A stretch of DNA of 64,000 bases from Fictibacillus norfolkensis (GCF_014836645.1 NZ_JACSQM010000001.1:682001-746000); one strand, 5' to 3'; numbered from the stretch's first letter, positions 51,828 through 61,526 are shown. The notes: generated from the letters alone by a model not told the origin. Made by a program: numbers and translations.

Positions 51828-52868
51828 TTAGCCTCCCTTCTCCAGGAGATATGGCTCCACGAACTCTCTTGAAACTTCGTTGCGCTCAAGAGCTTCCTTA
51901 GCCGACATTTCAAACGTATGCATACCAGCGTTCTTGCTCGTCTGCATCACACTATGAATCTGGTGTATCTTTTCATTGCGGATCAAGTTCGCTACAGCAG
52001 GTGTGTTGACTAACACCTCTGTAATCGCTCTTCTTCCTTTACCATCATTGGTTGGAAGGAGCCGCTGCGACATGACACCGACTAATACGGAGGCTAACTG
52101 GATTCGTATCTGTCCTTGTTGTTCCGGTGGAAACACATCGACGATTCGATCGATCGTTGATGATGCGTTTGTCGTATGTAGCGTACCTAGAACAAGGTGA
52201 CCCGTTTCCGCTGCCGTAATAGCGGTCGCAATGGTTTCCAGATCCCGCATTTCCCCGAGCAGAATCACATCAGGGTCTTGACGGAGTGCTGCGCGAAGAC
52301 CGTTTGCGAAATTGTTTGTATCAAACCCAATTTCACGCTGGTCGATCACGCACGTTCGATGTTTGTGCAAATACTCGATCGGGTCCTCTAACGTAATTAT
52401 GTGCCGGCTCATCGTCCGGTTCATAAAATCGATCATCGAGGCAAGAGTCGTAGACTTTCCACTCCCTGTTGGGCCGGTAACAAGCACAAGTCCTTGATGT
52501 TTCCCCGCCATCTTTCGCACACTTTCAGGAAGCATCAAATCTTCCATACTCGGTATAGATGTTGGAATGATTCGAAAAGCAAGACTCACACAAGATCGCT
52601 GACGATAAGCGTTTACCCTGAAGCGCGACAATCCTTGAATCCCATACGAGATATCAATCTCTCCAGCTTCTTCAAAGTCTGGATAATACTTTTCATCGAT
52701 GACTATCTGTGAAATCTGTTCTGTATCCTCAGGTCTCAATGCTTCACTACCGTATCGTTTCAGTCCCCCGTTGATTCGAAAGACAGGAGGCATTCCAACA
52801 GACAGGTGAACATCTGATGCTTTTAATTGAAAGGCTGCTCTCAGCCATTGTTCCAGCTTTTCTTTCAT
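51828..52868 (-). CDS. pilT: PilT, pilus retraction ATPase
   Basis: 346 residues. Walker A TGPTGSGKSTTLA (about 132-144), the Asp box TLEDPIEYLH, Walker B IDQREIG ... DPDVILLGEMRDLETI, and AAETGHLVLGTLHTTNA are intact. The AIRNLIRE-type motif appears as VANLIRNEKIHQI, and a C-terminal LxxxY-type end is present. PilT drives pilus disassembly for twitching or DNA uptake, so this system may be retractile. Located between pilB and pilC. Confidence 0.93.
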   Translation of the reverse strand: MKEKLEQWLRAAFQLKASDVHLSVGMPPVFRINGGLKRYGSEALRPEDTEQISQIVIDEKYYPDFEEAGEIDISYGIQGLSRFRVNAYRQRSCVSLAFRIIPTSIPSMEDLMLPESVRKMAGKHQGLVLVTGPTGSGKSTTLASMIDFMNRTMSRHIITLEDPIEYLHKHRTCVIDQREIGFDTNNFANGLRAALRQDPDVILLGEMRDLETIATAITAAETGHLVLGTLHTTNASSTIDRIVDVFPPEQQGQIRIQLASVLVGVMSQRLLPTNDGKGRRAITEVLVNTPAVANLIRNEKIHQIHSVMQTSKNAGMHTFEMSAKEALERNEVSREFVEPYLLEKGG

Positions 52869-52876
52869 GTCAGCAC

Positions 52877-54541
52877 CTACTCGTTGATGGCTACACGCAA
52901 GACTTCTTCAGTCGTCGTTAAGCCCTGTTTCACTTTTAGAAACCCATCATCGATCAAAAAGATGGTTCCGTTTTTCATCGCATAATCACGCAGTTCTACA
53001 ATCGGTCTGTTGTTCATAATAAGCTGACGAATGTGCTCGTCCACAACTAAAACTTCATGAAGAGCGATCCTGCCTTTATACCCGGTACTGTTGCACATGC
53101 CGCAGCCTTTTCCACGTGAGATGGCTTCAATCTTGATACCGCGTTTAGCGAAGATTTCTTTTTCTCGTTCTGTCGCCTTAAACGTTTGTTTACAATCACG
53201 GCATACTCTTCGAACCAACCGCTGAGCGATAACTCCAGAGAGCGATGCGGCAACTAAGAACGGTTCAACACCCATATCGGTTAGGCGAGCAATCGTACCA
53301 ATGGAGTCATTCGTATGAAGCGTGCTTAATACTAAGTGACCCGTTAAAGACGCACGAACTGCAATTTCCGCCGTTTCTGTATCTCGAATTTCCCCGATCA
53401 TAACGATGTCAGGGTCTTGCCGGAGAATTGAACGCAAACCGCTTGCAAAAGTAAGACCTACCGAAGAATTCACTTGTATTTGGTTGATCCCAGCGAGTTG
53501 GTATTCAACTGGATCCTCAATTGTTACTAGGTTCACTTCTTCTGTGTTCATTTTGTTTAATGCTGCATACAGAGTTGATGATTTACCTGATCCCGTTGGA
53601 CCCGTAATTAAGATGATTCCGTTCGGCTGTTTGATTAGATTTGTAAACCGCTGCATGTTCAGTTTGTTAAAACCTAGATTTTCTAGATGATTCAAGGAAC
53701 TTCCGAGATCTAGAATACGCAGAACAATTTTCTCACCATAGATAGCCGGCAATGTGGATACACGAAGATCTACAGGATGCATATCAAGCGTCATCTTAAT
53801 TCTGCCATCCTGAGGAAGTCGGCTTTCGGTTATGTTCAAGTTCGCCATAATCTTAATACGAGCCGTCAGCATATTCTGCATGTGCTTTGGCAGACTTCGT
53901 TCTGTTTTTAGCATGCCGTCAATTCGATAACGCACGACCAGCTTTGTCTCATGCGGATCAAAATGGATATCACTCGCTTTTTGCTGAACACCTTGCTGAA
54001 TGATCTGGTTCACGAGCTTAACGATTGGTGAATCTTCTTCTGTCATTCGGCTGTCATCACTCAACGACGCACCTTGTGGCAGAAGATCAAGAAACTCGTC
54101 CATAGAATCATCGATATCATAGTACTTGTTATGAGCACGTATGATATCGTCTTTTGCTGATATCGCACGTTCAATTTGAAAACCAGTTGTTAATCGCAAA
54201 TCATCGATAACGGTAAAATCCATAGGATCTGCCATTGCAACAAAGAGCTTGTCCGCTTCTTTTTTCACCGGCATGAGAAAATGTCTTCTCGCAAACTCTC
54301 TTGGAACAATCGCAACTGCTTGTTCATCGATCGGATAGCGATACAAGCTTAAGTGTGGAATGCCGAGTTGAAATTCAAGTACCTCGATAAGCTGCTGTTC
54401 GGTCAGCAGACCTTTTTCGATGAAAGCATCACCAAGTTTTTGGTTACTGCGTTTTTCTTTTAACGTTTGCTGCAGAACTTCTTCAGTGATTAATCCAGAC
54501 TCTACTAAAAGATCACCAAGGCGTTTTTTTTGAACGATCAT
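52877..54541 (-). CDS. pilB: PilB/GspE-type assembly ATPase
   Basis: 554 residues. Two N-terminal MshEN-like segments (RLGDLLVESGLITEEVLQQTLKEKR, KLGDAFIEKGLLTEQQLIEVLEFQLG) are followed by the ATPase core. Walker A GPTGSGKSSTLYAALNKM, DPVEYQLAGINQIQVNSSVGLTFASGLRSILRQDPDIVMIGEIRDTETAEIAVRASLTGHLVLSTLHTND and the zinc tetracysteine (CRDC ... CGMC) are intact. It powers pilus extension. Its ATG overlaps the stop of the upstream VanW-like gene (ATGA). Confidence 0.95.
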   Translation of the reverse strand: MIVQKKRLGDLLVESGLITEEVLQQTLKEKRSNQKLGDAFIEKGLLTEQQLIEVLEFQLGIPHLSLYRYPIDEQAVAIVPREFARRHFLMPVKKEADKLFVAMADPMDFTVIDDLRLTTGFQIERAISAKDDIIRAHNKYYDIDDSMDEFLDLLPQGASLSDDSRMTEEDSPIVKLVNQIIQQGVQQKASDIHFDPHETKLVVRYRIDGMLKTERSLPKHMQNMLTARIKIMANLNITESRLPQDGRIKMTLDMHPVDLRVSTLPAIYGEKIVLRILDLGSSLNHLENLGFNKLNMQRFTNLIKQPNGIILITGPTGSGKSSTLYAALNKMNTEEVNLVTIEDPVEYQLAGINQIQVNSSVGLTFASGLRSILRQDPDIVMIGEIRDTETAEIAVRASLTGHLVLSTLHTNDSIGTIARLTDMGVEPFLVAASLSGVIAQRLVRRVCRDCKQTFKATEREKEIFAKRGIKIEAISRGKGCGMCNSTGYKGRIALHEVLVVDEHIRQLIMNNRPIVELRDYAMKNGTIFLIDDGFLKVKQGLTTTEEVLRVAINE

Positions 54542-55929
54542 TGCGCATCACCGTCGCTCTCTTTACCAGGATTACTAGGATTCGTTTCTTTTTCTGGAAC
54601 AGGCTTTGATGTAGTTGGTTTATCCGAAGGGTCAGTTCCCGGAATACCTGGCATTACAGGTACATATGGGTTCATCGGATTATTCGGATCTGGATAATAC
54701 GGGAAAGGATACGGATATGGCGTTCCAGGTGTACCCTCTTCTGGTGTTGTTTCAGGCGCTTCCTCTTCCTCAACCGGATAGCCTCTCTCCTCTATACGAT
54801 GTCGCGGAGGATAAAAGTCTTCTGCCAGCTTTTCCGAAGCCACTTCCTCACCACCAGAACCAAACGATTTACGATAGACCGTTGCCAAGTAGCCTTCCCT
54901 TCCACCACTTACGGTAACTGCACTCAGAATCGATGCCAGCTGGTCATTAAAATGAATAATGGTTTTTGGTTCGAAAATTTGCTTTTCCACTTTAACGGTA
55001 TATGTATAAGGAAGTGGTACCCCAACAATCGAAACACCTAAATTGTTTCCGTCCATCATAAAGTTGAACTTATAAGACGAAGCATTTGTATTCTTAAAAG
55101 CTAGATCCATGTCTTGAGGTTTAACGAGTGCTTCATATCCTAGTAACGCATAATCAGGCAGCTCTCTTGATGTATGACGTTCGATGATGGTGAAGTTAGT
55201 TTTTTGTATCGCTCCATAAATACCACTAGCCAACACGTTAAGATCAATAGAATCTTGTGCCGTCATGTCTACTTCTTCTAGAGCGCCTATTAAAGAGAAA
55301 ACTTCTCCTGGTTTCAACTCATAATTTTCTAAACCCTCTACCCAATCTTCCAAAAGAACATGCTCTCCTGGAAATTTAATCGTGCTTTCACTCACCACTT
55401 CTTCTGCTTGTCCGAACGTAGTGAGAAATTCGTTGATTGGAACTTCAATATCAGTTGTTTGTAAGGTAGAGCCTATCTTTTTCAGGTGCGCATGTAGCAT
55501 CTCTTCATCTAATAACTCTGTAAGCCCACTAACTTGAAGTTGTTGTATGGATTTTTCAACCGTTTCTTTATTTACGGTTACTAATAACGGTGAAACATTA
55601 GCCGAAAGGTTTTTCAGACTATCTTCAACCTGAAACTGCCATACATCACTAGGCAATTTAACTTTTTTCTCGTTGTAAACCAAATACACGGGATGGTCGT
55701 TCTGCCACTGTGATACTTTTTCGTTTACCAGTGGTAATGCTTGAGATTCCGCTACATTTTCTAAAGGTATAGAAGCGATCGCAACCCCCGTACCGTACTT
55801 TTCTTCTTCGAAAATATTAGAGTATATCTTTGTTCCTAAGTGACTAAAAAAGAAAAGAAAAAGAGCTGCAAGGCTAAGGGATGCAAAGATCACAAGAAAA
55901 TTTTTAAGATTGAATTCTCTTTTAGCCAT
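54538..55929 (-). CDS. VanW-like membrane protein in the pilus operon
   Basis: 463 residues. One N-terminal membrane helix (LVIFASLSLAALFLFFFSHLG) is followed by an extracellular region. Residues about 205-300 resemble the VanW domain: ENYELKPGEVFSLIGALEEVD ... LASGIYGAIQKTNFTIIERHTSRELPDYALLGYEALVKPQDMDLAFKNT. The usual VanW GGGVCQVSSTLYNA segment is degenerate here. A strand-rich segment and a Pro-rich tail (YPYPFPYYPDPNNPMNPYVPVMPGIPG) follow. It is coupled to pilB by a four-base overlap. Role unknown; perhaps a pilus-associated cell-wall factor. Start at the second Met. Confidence 0.75.
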   Translation of the reverse strand: MAKREFNLKNFLVIFASLSLAALFLFFFSHLGTKIYSNIFEEEKYGTGVAIASIPLENVAESQALPLVNEKVSQWQNDHPVYLVYNEKKVKLPSDVWQFQVEDSLKNLSANVSPLLVTVNKETVEKSIQQLQVSGLTELLDEEMLHAHLKKIGSTLQTTDIEVPINEFLTTFGQAEEVVSESTIKFPGEHVLLEDWVEGLENYELKPGEVFSLIGALEEVDMTAQDSIDLNVLASGIYGAIQKTNFTIIERHTSRELPDYALLGYEALVKPQDMDLAFKNTNASSYKFNFMMDGNNLGVSIVGVPLPYTYTVKVEKQIFEPKTIIHFNDQLASILSAVTVSGGREGYLATVYRKSFGSGGEEVASEKLAEDFYPPRHRIEERGYPVEEEEAPETTPEEGTPGTPYPYPFPYYPDPNNPMNPYVPVMPGIPGTDPSDKPTTSKPVPEKETNPSNPGKESDGDAQ

Positions 55930-55939
55930 CGCGTACTCT

Positions 55940-56686
55940 TTAACCCACAACGTTCATGGAAAGTTCCGCTAGAACGGCTGGTCCCTTCTCTTGAGCTTTC
56001 CGCACATCCTCTTTATTTAGAGTGGTGCCGTTGGGAAATAATAGCTCACCGTTTCTTTCGAAGATATCTTTAGTAGTCGTTCGTCCAGTCAATAACTTCA
56101 GTTGCTTTTCTTGGAACTCAGATAGTTCGTTTGTTTCAACAGACACAGCAACCTCTTCTTCTACTTCAACTGTCCCACCCAATAAAGACTCAGCTTTATC
56201 TAAAAAGTTCAACTGTGCTTCTTCTTGAATAACGATTAAATCACGTCCATACGTGATGAGCTGTTCGGATGAAAGAATTACTTTCTTTGAACGCAGTGAC
56301 AATTCCAGACCTAGAATGGCTCCCGTGTCTTCGTTGATGAAGAACTCAGTCGCTTCTCCGATCAATTGACCTTTACGATCAATCAACTTAGCTCCTACCA
56401 CAGTAATTTTCTTTTGTACTAGTTCGTTGGCAATCGGAATCTCTGTTAAGTCAAAGATCGACGTGCTGTCTTCAATCATTACTGCAAATTCTCCAACACC
56501 TACAATTTTCTTAAAAGGAACCGCACGTACGCTGATCTGCCAGTCCGCATGTTCAACCGTCAAGAAATCAACCATGCCTTCTTTTGGATTAACGACCAAT
56601 GACTTTACATGTCCTACTTCTGCTCCGTCTGCAATACTGATAATAGGCAGTCCAACAAATTGATTACTTTTTTTCATATTACTCAC
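55940..56686 (-). CDS. PRC-barrel domain protein
   Basis: 248 residues with two PRC-barrel units: NQFVGLPIISIADGAEVGHVKSLVVNPKEGMVDFLTVEH and VGAKLIDRKGQLIGEATEFFINEDTGAILGLELSLRSKK. A Glu-rich linker and a C-terminal helical tail (NGTTLNKEDVRKAQEKGPAVLAEL) follow. PRC-barrels are adaptor domains. It lies 11 bases upstream of the VanW-like gene, clearly in the pilus transcript. A cytoplasmic scaffold role is inferred, not shown. Confidence 0.8.
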   Translation of the reverse strand: MSNMKKSNQFVGLPIISIADGAEVGHVKSLVVNPKEGMVDFLTVEHADWQISVRAVPFKKIVGVGEFAVMIEDSTSIFDLTEIPIANELVQKKITVVGAKLIDRKGQLIGEATEFFINEDTGAILGLELSLRSKKVILSSEQLITYGRDLIVIQEEAQLNFLDKAESLLGGTVEVEEEVAVSVETNELSEFQEKQLKLLTGRTTTKDIFERNGELLFPNGTTLNKEDVRKAQEKGPAVLAELSMNVVG

Positions 56687-56714
56687 CCAGTCCTTTATGT
56701 TTAAGATAATTATG

Positions 56715-58133
56715 TTATTTGTTCATTTCTTTGTATCTTTGAAGCTCTTCTAAGATCACAGGGTAATGGCTTAGCTTTTCTTCCATCGACTCAATTAATG
56801 GATGGATGCTGCTTAAATCACTAGATGTCACATAAGAATCTAGTAACAGTTTTGAAAACAGATAGAAGTCTTTATCTGAGAGTTTTTGGTTCACTAACGT
56901 GACGAGCATTTCTTGATAAGAGTGATGATCACCATTCTCTTCGTATGAGTGCAAGGTACTTAGAAACATATCCTGTAGCTCTACATTCATATCAGGTGTA
57001 CTCATCTCTACTGTTTCGTTTATAGACGCTTCAACTTCTTTTATTTCTGCCACTACTTCTTCTACTTCTTTTGTATCCGACACTGGAAACTCACCTTGTT
57101 CTACAAATGAAGGGTTTTCTTCAACTGATTCTACTATTTCAACTACTTCTTCCAAAGGTCTTTCAATTTCAGATTCAACTCGGATAGGCTCTTCTAATGT
57201 GATTTCAACTTCGATGATAGGTTCTTCCATGATGTGGGCTTCTTCGGTGTTTGTCTCTTCAATCGCAGTTAACAACTCTTCTGTATCCTCTATTACTAGT
57301 ATTTCCTCAAGCATTGCTTCTGTTGATGATTCATTATCCTCAGAAATAAAGTTCTTATCATGAGATAGTTCTTCGATAGGTTCATCCACTGCTTCGAGCG
57401 ATAGGTCAATTACTCCTGGTGTCTCTTCTATTGTGTCCGTTTCACCTAAATCTTCTAATAATGAGGCGCGTTGTAAAAGAATCTCCTCATTTTCTATATC
57501 GGTAGCTATAGGCAAATTCGTAAGCTCTTCATCAGGTATTTCTCTCGTTTCTTTTAAGAATTCGAATTCATCTTCAATAGCTTCAGAGAGTATGTCTTCT
57601 GTTTCCAGTTCTTCAACTGGCAAAACGATATCTATACTCGTTTTTTCTTCTTCTGCTATAATTTCGTCAATATTTAAATCTAATAGTTCAATAGGATCTA
57701 ACGCTTGTAAATCTTCAGTTATCAATGAACCTTCTTCAAATACTTTTATTTCGTTATCTAATTCACTGCTCATAAGTGGCTCTTCTATTGCAGCAGCTTG
57801 TTCATCTTGTTCTATAAGATTCTCTTGTACCTTATTCTCAATTCCTTTTTCATTTTCCGAAAAAGAAAAGACTAAATTTGATTGTCCTGTGCTTACTGAA
57901 ACCAAGTTCATTTTTTTTGCTGCTATGTACGACATAACAAAAGCGATCGACATAATTGCAGTAAGAGCAAATACGAATGATAGATTATCAAGTAAGAACA
58001 AGCCTCCTAAAGCCAACAAAAATGCCAACCCTAGTAGCGTCATCTTCAATGGTAATGAAACGTTTGACGGATAAAAATATAGCAGCGAACCTACAAATAA
58101 TGTGATTACTAACAAAACAATAATTTGTATCAA
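56715..58133 (-). CDS. Acidic multi-domain membrane protein of unknown function
   Basis: 472 residues from a TTG start with GAGGAG six bases upstream. Three N-terminal membrane helices (MIQIIVLLVITLFVGSLLYFY, MTLLGLAFLLALGGLFLLDNL, VFALTAIMSIAFVMSYIAA) are followed by about 300 residues extremely rich in Glu, Ile, Val and Leu. A short helical C-terminal domain follows (LQDMFLSTLHSYEENGDHHSYQEMLVTLVNQKLSDKDFYLFSKLLLDSYV). No known family was recognised. It is the first gene of the pilus operon on the minus strand. Confidence 0.7.
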   Translation of the reverse strand: MIQIIVLLVITLFVGSLLYFYPSNVSLPLKMTLLGLAFLLALGGLFLLDNLSFVFALTAIMSIAFVMSYIAAKKMNLVSVSTGQSNLVFSFSENEKGIENKVQENLIEQDEQAAAIEEPLMSSELDNEIKVFEEGSLITEDLQALDPIELLDLNIDEIIAEEEKTSIDIVLPVEELETEDILSEAIEDEFEFLKETREIPDEELTNLPIATDIENEEILLQRASLLEDLGETDTIEETPGVIDLSLEAVDEPIEELSHDKNFISEDNESSTEAMLEEILVIEDTEELLTAIEETNTEEAHIMEEPIIEVEITLEEPIRVESEIERPLEEVVEIVESVEENPSFVEQGEFPVSDTKEVEEVVAEIKEVEASINETVEMSTPDMNVELQDMFLSTLHSYEENGDHHSYQEMLVTLVNQKLSDKDFYLFSKLLLDSYVTSSDLSSIHPLIESMEEKLSHYPVILEELQRYKEMNK

Positions 58134-58294
58134 TGATTTCTCCTCAATTCCAATATTCGCTAATTAAACCTATAATACTACATTTTTACTAAAAATCATC
58201 CAATAATATCAAACTTTTCTAAAAAATATTGTATAATTAAGAAGAAATTTAGTATTTACTAGTTCTTTTTGACTAAAAAATTCAGAGGATGTGT

Positions 58295-58723
58295 ATGATG
58301 CTTTCAGAAAAAGGATTCTCTCTCATAGAAGTTCTAGTTTCACTAACGATCCTCTCCGTTTCTGTAATAGGTATAACGCAATTTTTCCACCAAGCCAACC
58401 AAATATCAGCAGGAAATAACACCAAACTAGTTGCTACCAATCTAGCTCGCATGACGTTGGAGCGAGTGCAAACAAATCCAGAAAGTTTTGGATTCACTCT
58501 TACTCCAGGGACATACTCAAGTACAATCTGCAAAACACAAGCGTGTTTGGATTTGTACAATGTTCAGATTAATAATAAAAGTTATACAATCAGTATTAAA
58601 ATCTCGCAATCAACCGATGAAAAGAATATAGGAATTTTTAGCACGAACATTTCGGTAGATTACGGTAAACCTAAACTCTCCACCGTAGAGGGGTACATAA
58701 AAAATGCAAAAAGCACAAACTAA
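58295..58723 (+). CDS. Minor pilin (PilV/GspI-like)
   Basis: 142 residues. The class III signal EKGFSLIEVLVSLTILSVSVIGITQFFHQANQIS has Gly before FSLIE and Glu at +5. The globular part is small and includes CKTQAC, a possible disulfide pair. AGAGGAT lies just before tandem ATG codons; the second or third is the likely start. It is the first of three divergent plus-strand minor pilin genes, sharing a spacer with the main operon. Confidence 0.82.
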   Translation: MMLSEKGFSLIEVLVSLTILSVSVIGITQFFHQANQISAGNNTKLVATNLARMTLERVQTNPESFGFTLTPGTYSSTICKTQACLDLYNVQINNKSYTISIKISQSTDEKNIGIFSTNISVDYGKPKLSTVEGYIKNAKSTN

Positions 58724-59183
58724 ATATCTCAATGAAAAGGGATTAACCTTAATTGAATCTCTGTTGTCCTTAGTACTCTTTTCTATTATCGGTACTGTAG
58801 TCTATTTTGTTTTGCTAAATGGACTCACAACCGAAAAGAAAATATATACAGAAACGCTCATTCGTGATGAAGCAGACCTAGTAATGTCCCAAATCATTGA
58901 TAATCTTTACACAGCAACGAATTCAAAAGTTAAAGCTGTTACAGGTCAACAGAATATGCTGATTTATCAAATTGATAATAATACGTCGCACACCGTCGGG
59001 TTCCTTAATAATCAACCAGTTGTCAAGGGACAATCCATTAGTACAAACGAATTCAATTTTAATAATTCTTCCATTACTCTAAGAGACGATAACGTAATTA
59101 TTTCCTTAGTAGTAGCTAGCAAAAAGAATGCTAATGCAAAGCCTTTAGAACTAAAAAGTCAATTCAGATTAATGGAGGAATAA
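58704..59183 (+). CDS. Minor pilin (PilW/GspJ-like)
   Basis: 159 residues with prepilin motif NEKGLTLIESLLSLVLFSIIGTVVYFVLLNGL (Gly|LTLIE, Glu +5). The rest is strand-rich (IDNLYTATNSKVKAVTGQQNMLIYQIDNNTSHTVGFLNNQPVVKGQSI). It overlaps the previous gene by 20 bases, so translation is probably coupled. The next gene starts four bases after its stop. Confidence 0.82.
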   Translation: MQKAQTKYLNEKGLTLIESLLSLVLFSIIGTVVYFVLLNGLTTEKKIYTETLIRDEADLVMSQIIDNLYTATNSKVKAVTGQQNMLIYQIDNNTSHTVGFLNNQPVVKGQSISTNEFNFNNSSITLRDDNVIISLVVASKKNANAKPLELKSQFRLMEE

Positions 59184-59186
59184 AGC

Positions 59187-60950
59187 ATGAAATATGTAAA
59201 ATCAGACAGAGGAAACACATTAATTATCGTCTTATTAATGATTGTTATTTTTACTATTGCAGGCCTATCATTAATCTCTACAACCTTTAACGGTGTTAAG
59301 AAAACAGATGCACGAGAAACCGATATCAAATCGGTAGAGTTAGCAGAAAAGGGAATTGATTACCTCACGATATTATTAGAAACCAAATCAAAAAATTTCA
59401 TCAATCTACCTACAAGTGATTTCAACATAGCACTAACAAACCTATTACAGAACTATGAAGTCGGAAGTGCTACTGCAGAGTTCAAACCTACCTCTGTCAT
59501 ACCAACAGAAAACAATGCTGATACACTTAAAGTTAAAATCTATGATCGGTACAAGTTAACTGATAATATAGAGGATCTTACGCAAGTCATGACTTTGCAT
59601 AGCGAGGCAACAGTAAATGGGAAAAAGAAAACTTTAATATCCACCATTAAACTTGGAGGAAAACAAACACCTGAAGCTTTGGATTATGCTCTTGGCTCAT
59701 ACAATCCACAATCCTCTACAAATCCGGATGATGGAAATATGTTTTTACATGGCGGTGTTTCGATTAATGGTGATCTCTATGTTGAAGGAAATTTGATTAC
59801 AAGAGACCAGGGATTTTCCATTGAAAATGGAAGAGAAAGATGGATCCCCTCAGACTTTCCTAGTATAGAAGGTGCAGACGGGAAAAAAGCACATCTTATA
59901 CTACACAAAAAACTTTACACATTGGATAAAACTCGTCCTTATTATGATCATATAAACGAAACGAACTTCAATAAGATAACGTACTATTCTGAAGTGAATA
60001 CAGAAAATGTTAAGAATGCGTTTGCTGATTATAGTAAGGTTGGACGTGATTTTATACCTACTGTAAAAAAAACAAACCCTAATTTCACTCCTATTAATAT
60101 TCTAGGAGAGAAAGGCAAGTATTATTTCACGAATACAAGCGGCTCTATTTCACCAGTTACTACAGTAACAAACTGTTCCTTTATTGTTAGAAGAGGAATT
60201 ACACCGTGTCCAGGTACACCTAGTAGTAATATTTATGCCAATTTAAGCAGTACCTATTTTGATGGAAGTTATACATTGAAAAGACTAAGCACCAAATCAG
60301 ATGCCAGGTTTTATAATAGTGTCAACAACCAATGGAATAAACTTACTTTTACCCAAGGTGCTTACATTGGTGGGAATTTAACAATAGGGGATACTAGTGA
60401 TGTTAATGGTGGCTACAATAAAGACTATTATCAAAAATTTGAGATTGATGGGCCGTTATTTATAGATGGGGATCTTACTTTGCGTAACGCCTATGTAAAA
60501 TTTAATTCAATAGTGTATGTAACCGGTAAAACGAACATTCAATACTCTAGGCTAGAAGGTATTCAAAAAACAACAAACACACCAGAAACTTCATTAATCC
60601 TTTTTGGAAAAAAAGACATCCATATTGCGAACAACAACGTTTATAAAGATACTCCAAACGTGGTTCGAGGATTTTTTTATTCGGAAGACTTAATGGAAAT
60701 CTACGGTGTCGCCTCAAATGTTGAAATTCAAGGAGGCGTATTTGGAAGAAAAGTCGTTCTAAACGCGACACGTGGTGAAGTTAATTCAACGTGGCTGGGA
60801 ATCGATTATGCAAATAACCAAAAATCAATTTCTCCAGACGATTCCCGTTTAACGATTATTTATAATCCAGAACTTATTCGAAATCCTCCAGAAGGACTAC
60901 CAACCGTAACCGAGTTAAGCGTTACTAAGATTAATAGATACTTAAAATAG
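59187..60950 (+). CDS. Large PilX-like pilus protein with beta-rich C-terminus
   Basis: 587 residues. The N-terminus (SDRGNTLIIVLLMIVIFTIAGLSLISTTFNG) is a prepilin-like helix, with Gly before NTLII but without Glu +5, as in PilX-type proteins. The following 540 residues are unusually long for a minor pilin and contain repeated Gly/Asn strand turns: GGVSINGDLYVEGNLITR, GGNLTIGDTS, DGPLFIDGDLTLRNAYVKFNSIVYVTGKTNIQYSRLEG. This fits a right-handed beta-helix, suggesting a tip or adhesin. A terminator follows. Confidence 0.75.
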   Translation: MKYVKSDRGNTLIIVLLMIVIFTIAGLSLISTTFNGVKKTDARETDIKSVELAEKGIDYLTILLETKSKNFINLPTSDFNIALTNLLQNYEVGSATAEFKPTSVIPTENNADTLKVKIYDRYKLTDNIEDLTQVMTLHSEATVNGKKKTLISTIKLGGKQTPEALDYALGSYNPQSSTNPDDGNMFLHGGVSINGDLYVEGNLITRDQGFSIENGRERWIPSDFPSIEGADGKKAHLILHKKLYTLDKTRPYYDHINETNFNKITYYSEVNTENVKNAFADYSKVGRDFIPTVKKTNPNFTPINILGEKGKYYFTNTSGSISPVTTVTNCSFIVRRGITPCPGTPSSNIYANLSSTYFDGSYTLKRLSTKSDARFYNSVNNQWNKLTFTQGAYIGGNLTIGDTSDVNGGYNKDYYQKFEIDGPLFIDGDLTLRNAYVKFNSIVYVTGKTNIQYSRLEGIQKTTNTPETSLILFGKKDIHIANNNVYKDTPNVVRGFFYSEDLMEIYGVASNVEIQGGVFGRKVVLNATRGEVNSTWLGIDYANNQKSISPDDSRLTIIYNPELIRNPPEGLPTVTELSVTKINRYLK

Positions 60951-60978
60951 CCTTCCACGTGGAAAGGCTTTTTTATTT
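60949..60978 (+). terminator. Terminator of the minor pilin operon
   Basis: AGCCTT-CCAC / GTGG-AAGGCT stem followed by six T; it overlaps the convergent DUF5658 gene end. Confidence 0.8.
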
Positions 60979-61287
60979 GACTAACCATATATTTATGATG
61001 AAATGCCATACTATGACGATGATATAAACAACCAATGCAATGCTAAGCAATACTTGAATCCTAGTCTTCAAGGGGATAAATCCAATCGCAATAATTAAGT
61101 AGGTAAAAAAGAATTTAACAAGGAGAAAAATCGTAGGATCGTATTCATACAACCCACGCATTAATGGATTAAGCTCTCTTCCACCCTTTTGCAACAACTG
61201 ATGTGTAAATAAGGCGTCTGCTGCATTTAAAAAGCCTAAAATTAAACAGATCCATAGATGCTTTTGTATCCGAAACACTCGATCCAT
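60973..61287 (-). CDS. DUF5658 family membrane protein
   Basis: 104 residues with three membrane helices. The signature LGFLNAADALFTHQLLQKGGRELNPLMRGLYEYDPTIFLLVKFFFTYLIIAIGF matches the DUF5658 pattern (N-x-x-D ... T ... E-x-NP). Function unknown. The ribosome binding site is AGGAGTG-like before ATG. Downstream it converges on the minor pilin terminator. Confidence 0.78.
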   Translation of the reverse strand: MDRVFRIQKHLWICLILGFLNAADALFTHQLLQKGGRELNPLMRGLYEYDPTIFLLVKFFFTYLIIAIGFIPLKTRIQVLLSIALVVYIIVIVWHFIINIWLVK

Positions 61288-61395
61288 CTATCTTCACTCC
61301 TCTCTACTAAAGGAGTATACCCCGAAAAAGAGAGAAAGTTGCTAAAAAATGTGTTGCAAATTGTGACAGGGGTTGTCGGAATTTAGTAGGAGGAA

Positions 61396-61423
61396 TGAAA
61401 AAAGACCTCTGCTAAGAGATCTT
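61396..61423 (-). terminator. Terminator of the Ig-like repeat protein gene
   Basis: AAGATCTCT / AGAGGTCTT stem followed on the minus strand by TTTTTTC. Confidence 0.7.
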
Positions 61424-61526
61424 TTACAGTTTTACATCGATCAGGCTGCCTATGTGAGGTGCAACGGATTGTTCTAGCACTTCAATGTAGTCTTAGGGTT
61501 TACAATTCACTCTCTGCTTTAACTGT

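Noticed and set aside
51827-51913. Longer N-terminus of PilC
   Set aside because: It overlaps the pilT end; the family start MAQFSYIGRD lies two bases after the pilT stop.
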